Source: an uncultured Oscillospiraceae bacterium (lineage in GTDB: Bacteria > Bacillota > Clostridia > Oscillospirales > Ruminococcaceae). From it: a DNA stretch of 61,458 nt. This document shows, piece after piece, positions 51,411-60,290 of the stretch; position 1 is the first letter of the stretch; every line of letters begins with the position of its first letter. The stretch lies in assembly GCA_910578255.1 (NCBI GenBank), contig CAJTQM010000005.1:1-61458 (forward strand). Direction: 5' to 3'. A program made the position numbers and the translations under genes. The notes under the pieces are model-generated. The model was not told where the DNA came from. It saw nothing but the letters and a program-made list of their open reading frames with translations, and ran no database searches.

Positions 51411-52069
51411 TGGAACCGATGCGGGTGTTTTATGAAAAAACCGGGACTGCCAAATATATTTCCCATCTGGACATCAACCGCTGTTTTCAGCGGGCCATGA
51501 AGCGGGCGGCGATCCCCCTTTGGTTTACCGAGGGGTTCAATCCCCACGCGTATCTGACCTTTCCGCTGCCGCTGGCGCTAGGATACGAAAGTCTGTGCGA
51601 ATGCGTGGATTTCCGGCTGGTGGAACCTATAGAGCCGGGGGAAATCGTCCGGCGGCTCAACGCCGTGCTGCCCATGGGGTTAAAGGCCGTCCGGGCGGCG
51701 CCGCCCGCCTATAAGGCGGCGGATATTGCCCTGGCGGCCTACGAGGTGCGGCTGGAGTTGGCGGATACCGATCCGGACCGGGCCAAACAGATTCTGGACG
51801 CATTTTTCGCGCAGCCGCAGATTTTGGCCATGAAGCGCACCAAAAAGGGAGAGAAGGAAATTTCCTTAAAAGAGTATCTGCATGAACTTTCCGTCTGCGT
51901 CAAAGACGGACAGGCGTTTTTGACGGTGCGGCTGCCGGCGGGAAACGAGCAGAACATCAACCCGACGCTGGTGCTGGATACCTTCGCCCGGCAGACAGGG
52001 ATGCTCATCGACAGGCTAGAGGTGAAAAAGACGGCGGTGTTTACAAAGGATGGAAAAAATTTCGCGTAG
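51410..52069 (+). CDS. TIGR03936/DUF2344 radical SAM-associated protein
   Basis: A 219-residue partner of the preceding enzyme, matching DUF2344: MRVFYEKTGTAKYISHLDINRCFQRAMKRAAIPLWFTEGFNPHAYLTFPLPLALGYESLCECVDFRL. In many genomes it is fused to or directly follows TIGR03960. ATG 51410 overlaps the upstream TGA (ATGA) with GGAAGGAG at 51393-51400. Function unknown; likely needed for the radical SAM activity. Confidence 0.9.
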   Translation: MEPMRVFYEKTGTAKYISHLDINRCFQRAMKRAAIPLWFTEGFNPHAYLTFPLPLALGYESLCECVDFRLVEPIEPGEIVRRLNAVLPMGLKAVRAAPPAYKAADIALAAYEVRLELADTDPDRAKQILDAFFAQPQILAMKRTKKGEKEISLKEYLHELSVCVKDGQAFLTVRLPAGNEQNINPTLVLDTFARQTGMLIDRLEVKKTAVFTKDGKNFA

Positions 52070-52073
52070 CCTC

Positions 52074-52102
52074 TTGTTTTTTTGTGTGGGATATGCTAAA
52101 CT
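52074..52102 (+). promoter_or_regulatory. Promoter of rplS
   Basis: TTGTTT (52074-52079), 17 bp, TAAACT (52097-52102) with an extended TGC. It starts a leader of about 130 nt before rplS. Confidence 0.6.
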
Positions 52103-52109
52103 AATTAAG

Positions 52110-52217
52110 CATTGTGTGCCGTCGTATTCCGCGACGGGAGTTGATGCCCGGCAAAATGCCGCGACATGAAAGCGGGCGGTCCTCTATCCTTGCTGTAGGG
52201 CGGGTATGAACGTCTGA
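52110..52217 (+). promoter_or_regulatory. Structured rplS leader (candidate L19 autoregulatory leader)
   Basis: Two hairpins are visible: CCGTCG/CGACGG at 52119-52136, and GCCCGGC...GCCG with a CCCG/CGGG outer stem at 52145-52178. The position, between a dedicated promoter and rplS, fits the L19 leader known in Firmicutes. I cannot verify the match to the covariance model. Confidence 0.5.
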
Positions 52218-52237
52218 AAATATGAGGAGGAAAGAAA

Positions 52238-52582
52238 ATGGATCCATTGAAACTGATTGCGCAGGACAGCCTGAAAGCGGAGGTCCCTTCTTTTGAGGTG
52301 GGCGACTCGGTTCGCGTTCACGTAAAGATCAAAGAGGGCGACAGAGAGAGAATTCAGGTGTTTGAGGGCACTGTAATCGCCAAAAAACACGGCGGCGTCG
52401 CCGAGACCTTTACTGTTCGCCGCGTATCCCATGGTTGCGGCGTGGAAAGAGTATTCCCGTTGCATTCGCCCAATGTGGCAAAGGTGGAGGTTATCCGCCA
52501 GGGCCGGGTTCGCCGCGCGAAGCTTTACTACCTCAGAGATCGGGTGGGCAAAGCCGCGAAGGTCAAATCCAAAATCAGATAA
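52238..52582 (+). CDS. rplS: 50S ribosomal protein L19
   Basis: A 114-residue large-subunit protein at the 30S interface: FEVGDSVRVHVKIKEGDRERIQVFEGTVIAKKHGGVAETFTVRRVSHGCGVERVFPLHSPNVAKVEVIRQGRVRRAKLYYLRDRVGKAAKVKSKIR is typical throughout. ATG has TGAGGAGGA upstream. It is transcribed alone from its own promoter rather than behind trmD. Confidence 0.97.
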   Translation: MDPLKLIAQDSLKAEVPSFEVGDSVRVHVKIKEGDRERIQVFEGTVIAKKHGGVAETFTVRRVSHGCGVERVFPLHSPNVAKVEVIRQGRVRRAKLYYLRDRVGKAAKVKSKIR

Positions 52583-52591
52583 TTCTACGAG

Positions 52592-52632
52592 AAAAAAAGC
52601 CGGTGCCGGTTGGGCGCTGGCTTTTTCTTTTG
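52592..52632 (+). terminator. Terminator after rplS
   Basis: AAAAAGCC-GTGCC pairs with GGCGC-GGCTTTTT with one bulge on each side, followed by CTTTT. Confidence 0.8.
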
Positions 52633-52703
52633 TGAAAGGTATGCAAAGTTTACAAATTGTTTCGTTTTCTTTGTAAAGGACGGTGGAAGACCGGGAGGGC
52701 TTG

Positions 52704-52712
52704 TGCTATAAT
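52704..52712 (+). promoter_or_regulatory. Extended -10 promoter of the M16 peptidase operon
   Basis: TGC-TATAAT, an extended -10 element 127 bp before the first M16 gene; no good -35 is present. Confidence 0.5.
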
Positions 52713-52838
52713 AGGACAGAATACAAAAGGACGCTTTTGAGAAATATTTTCCCTTTACAAGAATGTTTCTCCTGTTTTGTGGGACAGAATAAATGAGGAT
52801 CATCACAGCCGCCCAAGCGGCAGAATGGAGTTGGACCA

Positions 52839-54128
52839 ATGAGCGACCATTTAAAACGAATCAAGTTGGGTGACGGGGTGCATTTTACCGCCATCACCGA
52901 TCCAAAGTTTAAATCCAACCGGATTTCGGTAAACCTCTTGCTTCCGCTGGAGGAGGAAACGGCGGCTAACCGGGCGATTGTTCCGTTTGTGCTGCGCCTT
53001 CGTTACCGGGACTGCCCGGATTTTACCCGGCTCAACGAAAAGCTGGACGATTTATACGGCGCGATTGTAGACGCAGACGTGCGAAAATACGGCGCTTATC
53101 AGATCATCAACCTGTCGGTTCAGGCACTGGACGACCGGTATGCGATTCAGCCGGCGCCGCTGGTACGGGAATGCGCAGATCTCGCCTGCGGGCTGCTGTT
53201 TGACCCGTATTTGGAAGACGGCCGGTTTGCCGAAGAGGACGTCCGGCTGGAAAAACAGAATCTGATCGATACCATTGAATCGGAGTTTAACGACAAGCGG
53301 GACTATGCCATTAGCTGCTGCATTTCCCTGATGTTCGGCGGCAGTCCGCTGGCGGTAAAGAAGTACGGCACCCGCGAAAGGGCGCAAAAGATCACGGCCC
53401 AAAGCGCCACCGAAGCTTACCGGGAACTTTTGCGCCGGGCGGCGGTTGAAATTTTGTTTATCGGCAGCGGGGATCCGTCTGTGGCCCAAAAGGTGTTTGC
53501 CGAACGCTTTGACGGCCTGGAGCGCGATCCCATCGCTTACGACGCTTCTTTGCCCGCGTCAGCGGCCAAAGAGGTCAAAACCGCCCGGGAGGACATGGAT
53601 ATCGCCCAGGGCAAGCTGGTGATGGGCTTTCGCACCGGCGATACCTCTTCGCCAGATCAGGTCAACGCGATGAAGATGATGGTGGCCCTGTACGGCGGAA
53701 CGCCCTTTTCCCGACTGTTTAAAAATGTTCGGGAAAAGCTTTCGCTGTGTTATTACTGCGCGGCCCGCTATGATAAGGCCAGCGGGATGATGATGGTGGA
53801 CAGCGGTGTGGAAACCGGCAATGAGCAAAAGGCGCAGCAGGAGATTCTGCGGCAGTTGTATCTGGTCCGGCAGGGGGATTTTGACCAGGAGGAGTTGGAT
53901 TCCACCATTTTGACCATCGTCAACGCCCTCAAGTCCACGGTGGATACTTTAAGCGGGCTGGAAAACTGGTACCTGACCCAGATTTTAAGCGGGTCGGACG
54001 AGTCCCCGCTGGAAAATGTGGAAAAGGTTTCCCGTATAGACAAGCGGCAGATTCAAGAGGCGGCGGCCCAAATCACGCTGGATACGGTATTTTTCTTAGC
54101 CGCGAAAAAGGAGGGACAAGACCAATGA
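52839..54128 (+). CDS. yfmF: M16-family protein YfmF (non-catalytic partner)
   Basis: A 429-residue M16-fold protein. Where active members have HxxEH it has only RLRYRDC (about 51-57), so it is the inactive half of a pair, as in other two-component M16 peptidases. YfmF/YfmH have been linked in Bacillus to EF-P 5-aminopentanol modification. Conserved segments include DLYGAIVDADVRKYGAYQIINLS and LYGGTPFSRLFKNVREKLSLCYYCAARYDKASGMMMVDSGVE. Its stop overlaps the next start (ATGA). Confidence 0.9.
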   Translation: MSDHLKRIKLGDGVHFTAITDPKFKSNRISVNLLLPLEEETAANRAIVPFVLRLRYRDCPDFTRLNEKLDDLYGAIVDADVRKYGAYQIINLSVQALDDRYAIQPAPLVRECADLACGLLFDPYLEDGRFAEEDVRLEKQNLIDTIESEFNDKRDYAISCCISLMFGGSPLAVKKYGTRERAQKITAQSATEAYRELLRRAAVEILFIGSGDPSVAQKVFAERFDGLERDPIAYDASLPASAAKEVKTAREDMDIAQGKLVMGFRTGDTSSPDQVNAMKMMVALYGGTPFSRLFKNVREKLSLCYYCAARYDKASGMMMVDSGVETGNEQKAQQEILRQLYLVRQGDFDQEELDSTILTIVNALKSTVDTLSGLENWYLTQILSGSDESPLENVEKVSRIDKRQIQEAAAQITLDTVFFLAAKKEGQDQ

Positions 54129-55405
54129 AACAGACGATTCGCTCCCAAAGAATGAAGGAAAGCTATCAGAAGGTGGACCATCCCAGCGGTCTGACCCTGC
54201 TTTTGTATCCCATGGAAGGCTTCAGTTCCGCCTACGCCATGCTGACCACCGATTACGGTTCGGTGGACATGGCGTTTCGGACCGATCCGGGTGCAGATTT
54301 TACCCGGATTCCCGCGGGAACCGCCCATTTTCTAGAGCACAAGATGTTCGAAAACGAGGATGGGGACGCGTTTGCCAAATACGCCGCCACCGGTGCTTCG
54401 GCCAATGCGTTTACCTCTTTTGACAAGACCTCGTATCTGTTTGGCTGCGCCGACCATTTTGAGGAATCGCTGCGGATTCTGCTGGAGTTTGTGACCGTCC
54501 CTTATTTTACCCAGCAGACGGTGGACAAGGAGCAGGGGATCATCGGCCAGGAAATCAAAATGTACGAGGATAATCCGGATTGGCGGGTGTTCTTTAATCT
54601 GTTGAAGGCCATGTATGTAAACCACCCTATTTCTATTGATATTGCGGGGACGGTGGAAAGCATCGCCCAGATCACGGCGGACAGCCTGTATAAAACCTAC
54701 GGGGCTTTTTACAATCTTCACAATATGACGCTGGCGGTGGCGGGCAGCTTTTCGCCGGAAACGGTGCTGCGTGTAGCGGACGAGGTTTTAAAGCCGGCCC
54801 CCAATCAGCGGCTGGAGCGGGCATCGGTTGATGAACCGGAGCAGGTGCGGCAAAAGCGGATTGAGCAAAAATTCCCGGTGGCGTCGCCGATGTTCAGTCT
54901 GGGGCTAAAGGCGCGCCCGGCAGACGCCAGAACCAATACGCTTAACTTTGTTGTCAACGAAATCGTCAACGAGGTGCTTGCGGGGGACGCTTCGCCCTTG
55001 TACCGCAGGCTTTACGACAGCGGCTTAATCAACGCGACCTTTGACAGCGAGGCCGATTGTGGCAGGGATTTTGCGGCGCTGATTTTTTCCGGCGAGTCCA
55101 AGGACCCGGACCGGACGGCGGCGGAAATCCTGCGGGAAATTGAGCGGGTGCAAAAAGAGGGGATGGACCCGGCGGCGTTTGAACGGAGCAAAAAGGCGGT
55201 CTACGGCCGTTATGTGCGGATGCTCAACCGGCCGGATTCGATTGCCAACGTGATGACCGGCGCCTACTTTTCCGGCTTGGGACTGTATGATCTGCTGGAC
55301 GCGGCCGCCTCGGCCACCCTGGCGCAGGCCCAGCAAAGGCTGGCGGAAGATTATCGGACAGAATGCGCAGCCTTATCGGTGATTTCGCCGCTGGACGAAA
55401 AATAG
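54125..55405 (+). CDS. yfmH: M16-family metallopeptidase YfmH (catalytic partner)
   Basis: A 426-residue zinc peptidase with the inverted motif HFLEH in GTAHFLEHKMFENEDGDAFAKYAATGASANAFTSFDKTSYLF (about 63-103) and the downstream Glu about 75 residues later (EQGIIGQEIKMYEDNPDW). The C-terminal half includes EIVNEVLAGDASPLYRRLYDSGLINATFD. It is coupled to yfmF by a 4-bp overlap and followed by lgt after 50 bp. Confidence 0.93.
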   Translation: MKQTIRSQRMKESYQKVDHPSGLTLLLYPMEGFSSAYAMLTTDYGSVDMAFRTDPGADFTRIPAGTAHFLEHKMFENEDGDAFAKYAATGASANAFTSFDKTSYLFGCADHFEESLRILLEFVTVPYFTQQTVDKEQGIIGQEIKMYEDNPDWRVFFNLLKAMYVNHPISIDIAGTVESIAQITADSLYKTYGAFYNLHNMTLAVAGSFSPETVLRVADEVLKPAPNQRLERASVDEPEQVRQKRIEQKFPVASPMFSLGLKARPADARTNTLNFVVNEIVNEVLAGDASPLYRRLYDSGLINATFDSEADCGRDFAALIFSGESKDPDRTAAEILREIERVQKEGMDPAAFERSKKAVYGRYVRMLNRPDSIANVMTGAYFSGLGLYDLLDAAASATLAQAQQRLAEDYRTECAALSVISPLDEK

Positions 55406-55455
55406 GTTGTTTTTGTCATCGAGTGTGGAAAATACAGCAGAATGGAGTTTTTGTG

Positions 55456-56529
55456 ATGACGCAGATTGTTTCTTTTCCCGGACTGGGCTTTTCGTTTTCC
55501 ATCAGTCCCGATGCGTTTACCGTCGGCGCGCTGACCATCAAATGGTATGGGGTGATTTTCGCCTGTGCCTTTTTGGCGGGGACGTTGTATGTTTTAAAAA
55601 ATACCAAAAAATTTGGCTTGGATTCCGACCGAGTGATCGACGTTTTGCTGGGCGCGATTCTCAGCGGCGTAATCGGCGCACGGATCTACTATGTGGTTTT
55701 TTCCTGGGATCTGTACAAGGATAACCCCATGGATATTTTTAAGATCTGGAATGGCGGAATCGGCATTTATGGCGGTGTAATCGCGGCGATTTTGTGCGGC
55801 TACTTTTTGTGCCGCTGGCGGAAGGTCCGCTTTTTGCCCATGCTGGATTTGTGTTCCGCCGGCCTGATTCTGGCCCAGGCCATTGGCCGGTGGGGCAATT
55901 TTGTCAATGTCGAGGCGTTTGGCAGCGCCACCACCGTCCCGTGGCGGATGACCAGCGAATATGCTGGGGGAATCGGCTCTACGATGGTCGAGCGCTACCT
56001 GGCCACCCTGTCCCCCGAGCAGATTGAGGCCATGGGCGGGATGGAAAAAATCGGGGTGCATCCGACCTTTTTCTACGAATCGGTTTGGTGCCTTTTGGGC
56101 TTTTTCCTGCTGATGTGGATGACCAAGCGCCGGAAGTTCGACGGGCAGCTGATTTTAACTTATGCGATGTGGTACGGCGCGGAGCGGTTTGTGGTAGAAG
56201 GACTTCGGACTGACAGCCTGATGATCGGAAACCTGCGGGTATCCCAGGTTTTGGGCATCCTTTCGGCTGTTGCGGCACTGATTGCCATGGTGATTGTGCT
56301 GCATAAAAAGAAGGCCAGCAACGACCCAGAATATCTAAAGCTTTATGTGGACACCGAAGAGGCGCAGCTGATCCGGGAAGGGCGGTTTTACGAAAAAAAA
56401 CAGCCGGAGCCGCTGGAGGATCCCAGTCTGACGTCGGATGAGCCGGAGGAGACCGGCACAAAGCAGCCGTCCGAAGAAGACGCCGCGCCGGCGCAGCAGG
56501 AAAAGCTCGGGGACAGCGAAAAAGAATAG
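55456..56529 (+). CDS. lgt: Prolipoprotein diacylglyceryl transferase
   Basis: Adds diacylglycerol to the lipobox Cys of prolipoproteins such as the binding protein and cyclophilin in this window. The 357 residues have about seven TM helices, IKWYGVIFACAFLAG, IWNGGIGIYGGVIAAI (Tyr where many have HGG) and the signature QAIGRWGNFVNVEAFG. After the last helix (about 296) comes an acidic, Pro/Glu-rich tail of about 60 residues, longer than the family core. ATG 55456 follows GGAG; an earlier ATG overlaps yfmH. Confidence 0.95.
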   Translation: MTQIVSFPGLGFSFSISPDAFTVGALTIKWYGVIFACAFLAGTLYVLKNTKKFGLDSDRVIDVLLGAILSGVIGARIYYVVFSWDLYKDNPMDIFKIWNGGIGIYGGVIAAILCGYFLCRWRKVRFLPMLDLCSAGLILAQAIGRWGNFVNVEAFGSATTVPWRMTSEYAGGIGSTMVERYLATLSPEQIEAMGGMEKIGVHPTFFYESVWCLLGFFLLMWMTKRRKFDGQLILTYAMWYGAERFVVEGLRTDSLMIGNLRVSQVLGILSAVAALIAMVIVLHKKKASNDPEYLKLYVDTEEAQLIREGRFYEKKQPEPLEDPSLTSDEPEETGTKQPSEEDAAPAQQEKLGDSEKE

Positions 56530-56576
56530 CATTTTGGCCGCGAAAAAGGCGGCCGCAAGAAAGGGAGGAAGGTACC

Positions 56577-57434
56577 ATGGCGGTTATCATCGACGGAAAA
56601 AAGGTTTCGGCCCAAATCAGGGAACAAATTGCGGCGGATACCCAAAAGCTGCTGGAAAGTTCCGGCGTTCGCCCGGGACTGGCGGTGGTGATTGTGGGGG
56701 AGGATCCGGCGTCGAAGGTCTATGTGAAAAACAAGAAAAAAGGATGCGAGCAGGTGGGCTTTTATTCGGAGGAATACGCCCTGCCGGAACAAACCTCCCA
56801 AGAGGAACTGCTGGCGCTTTTGGACCGGTTGAACGCGGATCCCAAAATCCACGGCATCCTGGTGCAGCTGCCGCTGCCCGGGCATCTGGACGAAAAAACG
56901 GTGATCGAGCGAATTTTACCCACAAAGGATGTGGACGCCTTTCACGCGTCTAACGTGGGAAAAATCATGATTGGCGATTACGATTTTCTGCCCTGCACCC
57001 CGGCGGGGGTAATGGAACTGTTGCGGTCGGAAAATATTTCGCCCCAGGGCAAGGAGTGCGTAGTGGTCGGCCGTAGCAACATTGTGGGCAAGCCGATGGC
57101 GATGCTTTTGCTGCATGAAAACGGCACCGTCACCATCGCCCACTCCAAAACGAAAGACCTTGCCCAGGTCACCCGGCGGGCGGATATTCTGGTCTCGGCG
57201 GTGGGCCGGGCCAAGTTTATCTCTGCCGATATGGTCAAGCCCGGGGCGGTGGTCATCGACGTGGGAATGAATCGGGATGAAAAGGGAAAACTCTGCGGCG
57301 ACGTGGATTTTGCCTCGGTGGAGCCGATCGCCTCGTATATTACGCCGGTGCCCGGCGGGGTAGGTCCCATGACCATCAGCATGCTTTTGAAAAATACGCT
57401 GACCGGCGCCCAAAAAGCGGCAAAAAAAGGGTGA
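56577..57434 (+). CDS. folD: Methylenetetrahydrofolate dehydrogenase/cyclohydrolase
   Basis: Interconverts methylene-, methenyl- and formyl-THF, linking to the MetF/MetH route. 285 residues: catalytic SKVYVKNKKKGCEQVGF (Lys), ILVQLPLPGHLDEKTVIERILPTKDVDAFH, CTPAGVMELL, the NADP site VVVGRSNIVGKPMAMLLL and PGGVGPMTISMLLKNTL. ATG follows GGGAGGAAGG. It probably shares a transcript with lgt. Confidence 0.97.
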   Translation: MAVIIDGKKVSAQIREQIAADTQKLLESSGVRPGLAVVIVGEDPASKVYVKNKKKGCEQVGFYSEEYALPEQTSQEELLALLDRLNADPKIHGILVQLPLPGHLDEKTVIERILPTKDVDAFHASNVGKIMIGDYDFLPCTPAGVMELLRSENISPQGKECVVVGRSNIVGKPMAMLLLHENGTVTIAHSKTKDLAQVTRRADILVSAVGRAKFISADMVKPGAVVIDVGMNRDEKGKLCGDVDFASVEPIASYITPVPGGVGPMTISMLLKNTLTGAQKAAKKG

Positions 57435-57471
57435 TTTCTGGGCATTTTTGCGGTTAAACGGCTTTTTTGGA

Positions 57472-57500
57472 TTGACAAGCCAAAGGCTATATGGTAAAAT
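57472..57500 (+). promoter_or_regulatory. Sigma-A promoter of rplU-prp-rpmA
   Basis: TTGACA (57472-57477), 17 bp, TAAAAT (57495-57500). Confidence 0.8.
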
Positions 57501-57504
57501 AATC

Positions 57505-57590
57505 TATGCCGCATGCAATCGGCTGAAGTGCGCCACAAAGGCGCCGCCTTTGTGCAGCGAGTCTATAGGAAAGAGGCAGGTGCCTTTATT
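57505..57590 (+). promoter_or_regulatory. Structured rplU leader (candidate L21 leader)
   Basis: An 80-nt leader contains the hairpin CACAAAGGCG-CCG-CCTTTGTG (57535-57554) ahead of the ribosome site. The position fits the Firmicutes L21 leader motif; covariance-model confirmation is not possible here. Confidence 0.5.
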
Positions 57591-57902
57591 ATGTACGCGA
57601 TTTTGGAAACCGGCGGAAAGCAGTACCGTGTTCAGCAGGGCGACGTTTTGTATGTCGAGAAGCTTCCGCACGAAGAGTTGGAAATTATTGAGATGGACAA
57701 GATCATTGCGGTCGGCAAAGACGACGGTCTCGTAGTGGGAAACCCTTATGTGAACGGCGCTACAGTGACCGCGAAGGTCGCCAAAAACGGCAAGTCCAAA
57801 AAAATCACCGTGTTTACTTATCGGTCGAAAAAGTCTTCGAAGAGAAAAATGGGCCACAGACAGCCGTATACCAAGGTTGAGATCCTGGAAATCAAAGCGT
57901 AG
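57591..57902 (+). CDS. rplU: 50S ribosomal protein L21
   Basis: A 103-residue large-subunit protein: MYAILETGGKQYRVQQGDVLYVEKL at the N-terminus and KSSKRKMGHRQPYTKVEILEIKA at the C-terminus. ATG 57591 is chosen by family start; the open frame extends 26 codons upstream through the leader hairpin. First gene of rplU-prp-rpmA. Confidence 0.97.
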   Translation: MYAILETGGKQYRVQQGDVLYVEKLPHEELEIIEMDKIIAVGKDDGLVVGNPYVNGATVTAKVAKNGKSKKITVFTYRSKKSSKRKMGHRQPYTKVEILEIKA

Positions 57903-57908
57903 TCACCC

Positions 57909-58226
57909 ATGATTACCGCCAGCTTTCAAAAAAACGGCGAAAGGCTTTTGGCGTTTTCCCTGTCCGGCCACGCAGGTTATGCCGACGCAGGTCAGGACAT
58001 TGTGTGTGCCAGCGTAACTTCGGCGGTACAGTTGACCGCCAACGCCATTACCGAGCAGTTTGCCGAGGCGGCGAAGGTCACGGTTGGAGAAAATCGGGTT
58101 TCGCTTTGCCTTGGTCCCGATGCGAAAAAAGAGTCGGTTTTGCTTTTGCGGGCGCTTTTAGAGCATCTGACCATTTTGTCAGAGGAGTTTGAAAATACCA
58201 TTCAGATCATTATTTCGGAGGTGTAA
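57909..58226 (+). CDS. prp: Ribosomal-processing cysteine protease Prp
   Basis: A 105-residue cysteine protease (YsxB) that removes the N-terminal extension of L27. The catalytic pair is visible in LSGHAGYADAGQDIVCASVTSAVQ (His22 and Cys34). It starts 6 bp after rplU and ends 3 bp before rpmA, the conserved position. The L27 encoded next carries the matching cleavage motif. Confidence 0.95.
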   Translation: MITASFQKNGERLLAFSLSGHAGYADAGQDIVCASVTSAVQLTANAITEQFAEAAKVTVGENRVSLCLGPDAKKESVLLLRALLEHLTILSEEFENTIQIIISEV

Positions 58227-58229
58227 CGA

Positions 58230-58511
58230 ATGATTCGTTTAAGCATGCAGTTTTTTGCACATAAAAAGGGCGTTGGTTCTACCAAGAACGGCCGTGATTC
58301 CGAATCCAAGCGTTTAGGCGTAAAACGGGCGGACGGACAGCACGTTTTGGCCGGAAATATTCTGGTTCGTCAGCGCGGAACCCACATCCACCCGGGAGAG
58401 AATGTTGGCCGCGGATCGGATGACACGCTGTTTGCCTTGATCGACGGGAAAGTCCGTTTTGAACGGGTTGGCCGCGACCGCAAAAAGGTAAGCATTTACC
58501 CTGTGCAGTAG
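58230..58511 (+). CDS. rpmA: 50S ribosomal protein L27 with Prp-cleavable leader
   Basis: 93 residues. The N-terminus MIRLSMQFF precedes AHKKGVGSTKNGRDSESKRLGVK; cleavage after the Phe pair by Prp exposes the mature start needed near the peptidyl-transferase centre. ATG follows GGAGGTGTAACG. A terminator follows. Confidence 0.97.
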   Translation: MIRLSMQFFAHKKGVGSTKNGRDSESKRLGVKRADGQHVLAGNILVRQRGTHIHPGENVGRGSDDTLFALIDGKVRFERVGRDRKKVSIYPVQ

Positions 58512-58521
58512 AAAAAGGTTG

Positions 58522-58551
58522 AAAATCCCGAGGACTCCTCGGGATTTTTTG
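58522..58551 (+). terminator. Terminator after rpmA
   Basis: ATCCCGAGG and CCTCGGGAT form a stem with an ACT loop, followed by T6. Confidence 0.9.
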
Positions 58552-58597
58552 TTTTGCTTTCGCCGATACTAAAGAAGAAAGCAGGAGGAGTTTTTTC

Positions 58598-59866
58598 ATG
58601 TTTGTAGATATTGCAAAAATCCGCATTAAAGCGGGCGACGGCGGAAATGGGGCGGTATCCTTCCATCGGGAAAAGTATGTGGCCGCCGGCGGTCCGGACG
58701 GTGGGGACGGCGGGCGAGGCGGCAACATTGTTTTTTTGGCGGATACCAATCTTTCCACCCTGCTGGATTTTCAGTATAAGCGCCGGTTTATCGCGCAAAA
58801 CGGTGAAAATGGCAAGGCGGGCCGCTGCACAGGAAAAAGCGCGCCGGATCTTGTTATCCGTGTGCCCAAGGGAACCTTAATTAAAGAGGCGCAGACCGGC
58901 CGGATTCTGGCGGACATTTCCGCCGACGAGCCGGTGGTGGTCGCCAAGGGCGGAAAGGGCGGCTGGGGAAACAGCCATTTCGCGACGGCCACCCGGCAGA
59001 TCCCCCGCTTTGCCAAGCCGGGGATGCCCGGGGAGATGTTTGAGATCACGCTGGAGTTAAAACTGCTGGCAGATGTGGGACTGGTGGGCTTCCCGAATGT
59101 GGGAAAATCCACCCTTGTTTCGGTGATCAGCGAGGCGAAGCCCAAAATTGCCAACTATCATTTTACCACCCTGACCCCTGTGCTGGGCATGGTGCGGATG
59201 CAGGAGGGCAAGTCCTTTGTTGTGGCGGACATTCCGGGCCTGATTGAGGGGGCCAGCGAAGGCGTTGGATTGGGGCATGAATTTCTGCGCCATGTGGAGC
59301 GGTGCCGCCTGAATGTGCATGTTGTGGATGTATCCGGCAGCGAGGGGCGGAACCCGGAAGAGGATTTTGCGGCGATCAACCGGGAACTAAAAAACTTTCA
59401 TGAAGAACTGGCCGCCCGTCCGCAGATTGTGGCGGGCAACAAATGCGATCTGGCGTCGCCGGAGCAGGTGGAGTCCTTCCGGCGGTTTGTCGAAGAAAAG
59501 GGGCTGCCCTTTTTCCCAATCTCCGCAGCCACCAGACAGGGGGTGGAACCGCTGGTCAATGCCGTTGCCGCCATGCTGGACAAGCTTCCGCCTATTCGGC
59601 AGTACGAGCCTCAGCCTGCGCCCCAGCCGGCGGAGACACAGGGAAAGCAAACCTTCCAGATCCGTGTTGAGGACGGCGTATACATTGTGGAAGCGGATTG
59701 GCTGATGTCCGCTCTGGGCATGGTGGATATGGAGGATTACGAATCTTTGCAGTATTTCCAGCGGGTGCTCATAAAATCCGGCATTATTGAGGAACTGGAG
59801 CGGATGGGAATCCGAGAGGGAGACACAGTCAGCATTTTAAACTTTGAGTTTGACTATATTAAGTAA
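58598..59866 (+). CDS. obg: Obg GTPase with C-terminal OCT domain
   Basis: A 422-residue essential GTPase for 50S assembly and stress signalling. The Gly-rich Obg fold is 1-158 (DIAKIRIKAGDGGNGAVSFHREKYVAAGGPDGGDGGRGGN). The G domain has GFPNVGKSTLVS, DIPGLIEGASEGVGLGHEFLRHVERC and AGNKCDLA. The OCT domain is about 345-422 (FQIRVEDGVYIVEADWLMSALGMVDMEDYESLQYFQRVLI). ATG follows GCAGGAGGAG. The mrnC start lies 20 bp after the stop. Confidence 0.97.
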   Translation: MFVDIAKIRIKAGDGGNGAVSFHREKYVAAGGPDGGDGGRGGNIVFLADTNLSTLLDFQYKRRFIAQNGENGKAGRCTGKSAPDLVIRVPKGTLIKEAQTGRILADISADEPVVVAKGGKGGWGNSHFATATRQIPRFAKPGMPGEMFEITLELKLLADVGLVGFPNVGKSTLVSVISEAKPKIANYHFTTLTPVLGMVRMQEGKSFVVADIPGLIEGASEGVGLGHEFLRHVERCRLNVHVVDVSGSEGRNPEEDFAAINRELKNFHEELAARPQIVAGNKCDLASPEQVESFRRFVEEKGLPFFPISAATRQGVEPLVNAVAAMLDKLPPIRQYEPQPAPQPAETQGKQTFQIRVEDGVYIVEADWLMSALGMVDMEDYESLQYFQRVLIKSGIIEELERMGIREGDTVSILNFEFDYIK

Positions 59867-59885
59867 AGAGGGGGTGGAAAAGAGC

Positions 59886-60290
59886 ATGCAGGCGCAGCAG
59901 GATCCCAAGCTGTTAAGCCCGCTGACCCTGGCGTTTATAGGGGACGGCGTATACGAACTTTTGGTCCGGAAAAGCATTGTGGAGATGGGAAGCATGCCGG
60001 CCAAGGCGCTTAACGCCCGCAAGGTGGAACTGGTCCGGGCTTCTACTCAGGCGGCGGTTTACGACGGATTGGAGCCGGCGTTGACCGACACGGAGCGGGA
60101 GATCCTTAAGCGGGGGCGCAATGCCCACACGGGAAGCGTTCCCAAAAACGCGCCGATGGCCGATTATCACAAGGCCACCGGCCTGGAGGCGCTGTTCGGT
60201 TTTTTGTATCTGATGGGGGATGACGCGCGGCTGCAAAGTCTTTTTCAGCAGGCGATGGAAATTTCCCGGGAAAGGATGAAGGAAGGATGA
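59886..60290 (+). CDS. mrnC: Mini-ribonuclease 3
   Basis: A 134-residue RNase III-type nuclease lacking the RNA-binding domain; it matures 23S rRNA ends in Bacillus. Catalytic acids lie in LAFIGDGVYELLVR and GLEALFGFLYL. ATG 59886 follows GAGGGGGTGG; GTG 59874 and TTG 59844 are in frame but sit on or before that site. It overlaps the YitT-family gene by 4 bp. Confidence 0.93.
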   Translation: MQAQQDPKLLSPLTLAFIGDGVYELLVRKSIVEMGSMPAKALNARKVELVRASTQAAVYDGLEPALTDTEREILKRGRNAHTGSVPKNAPMADYHKATGLEALFGFLYLMGDDARLQSLFQQAMEISRERMKEG

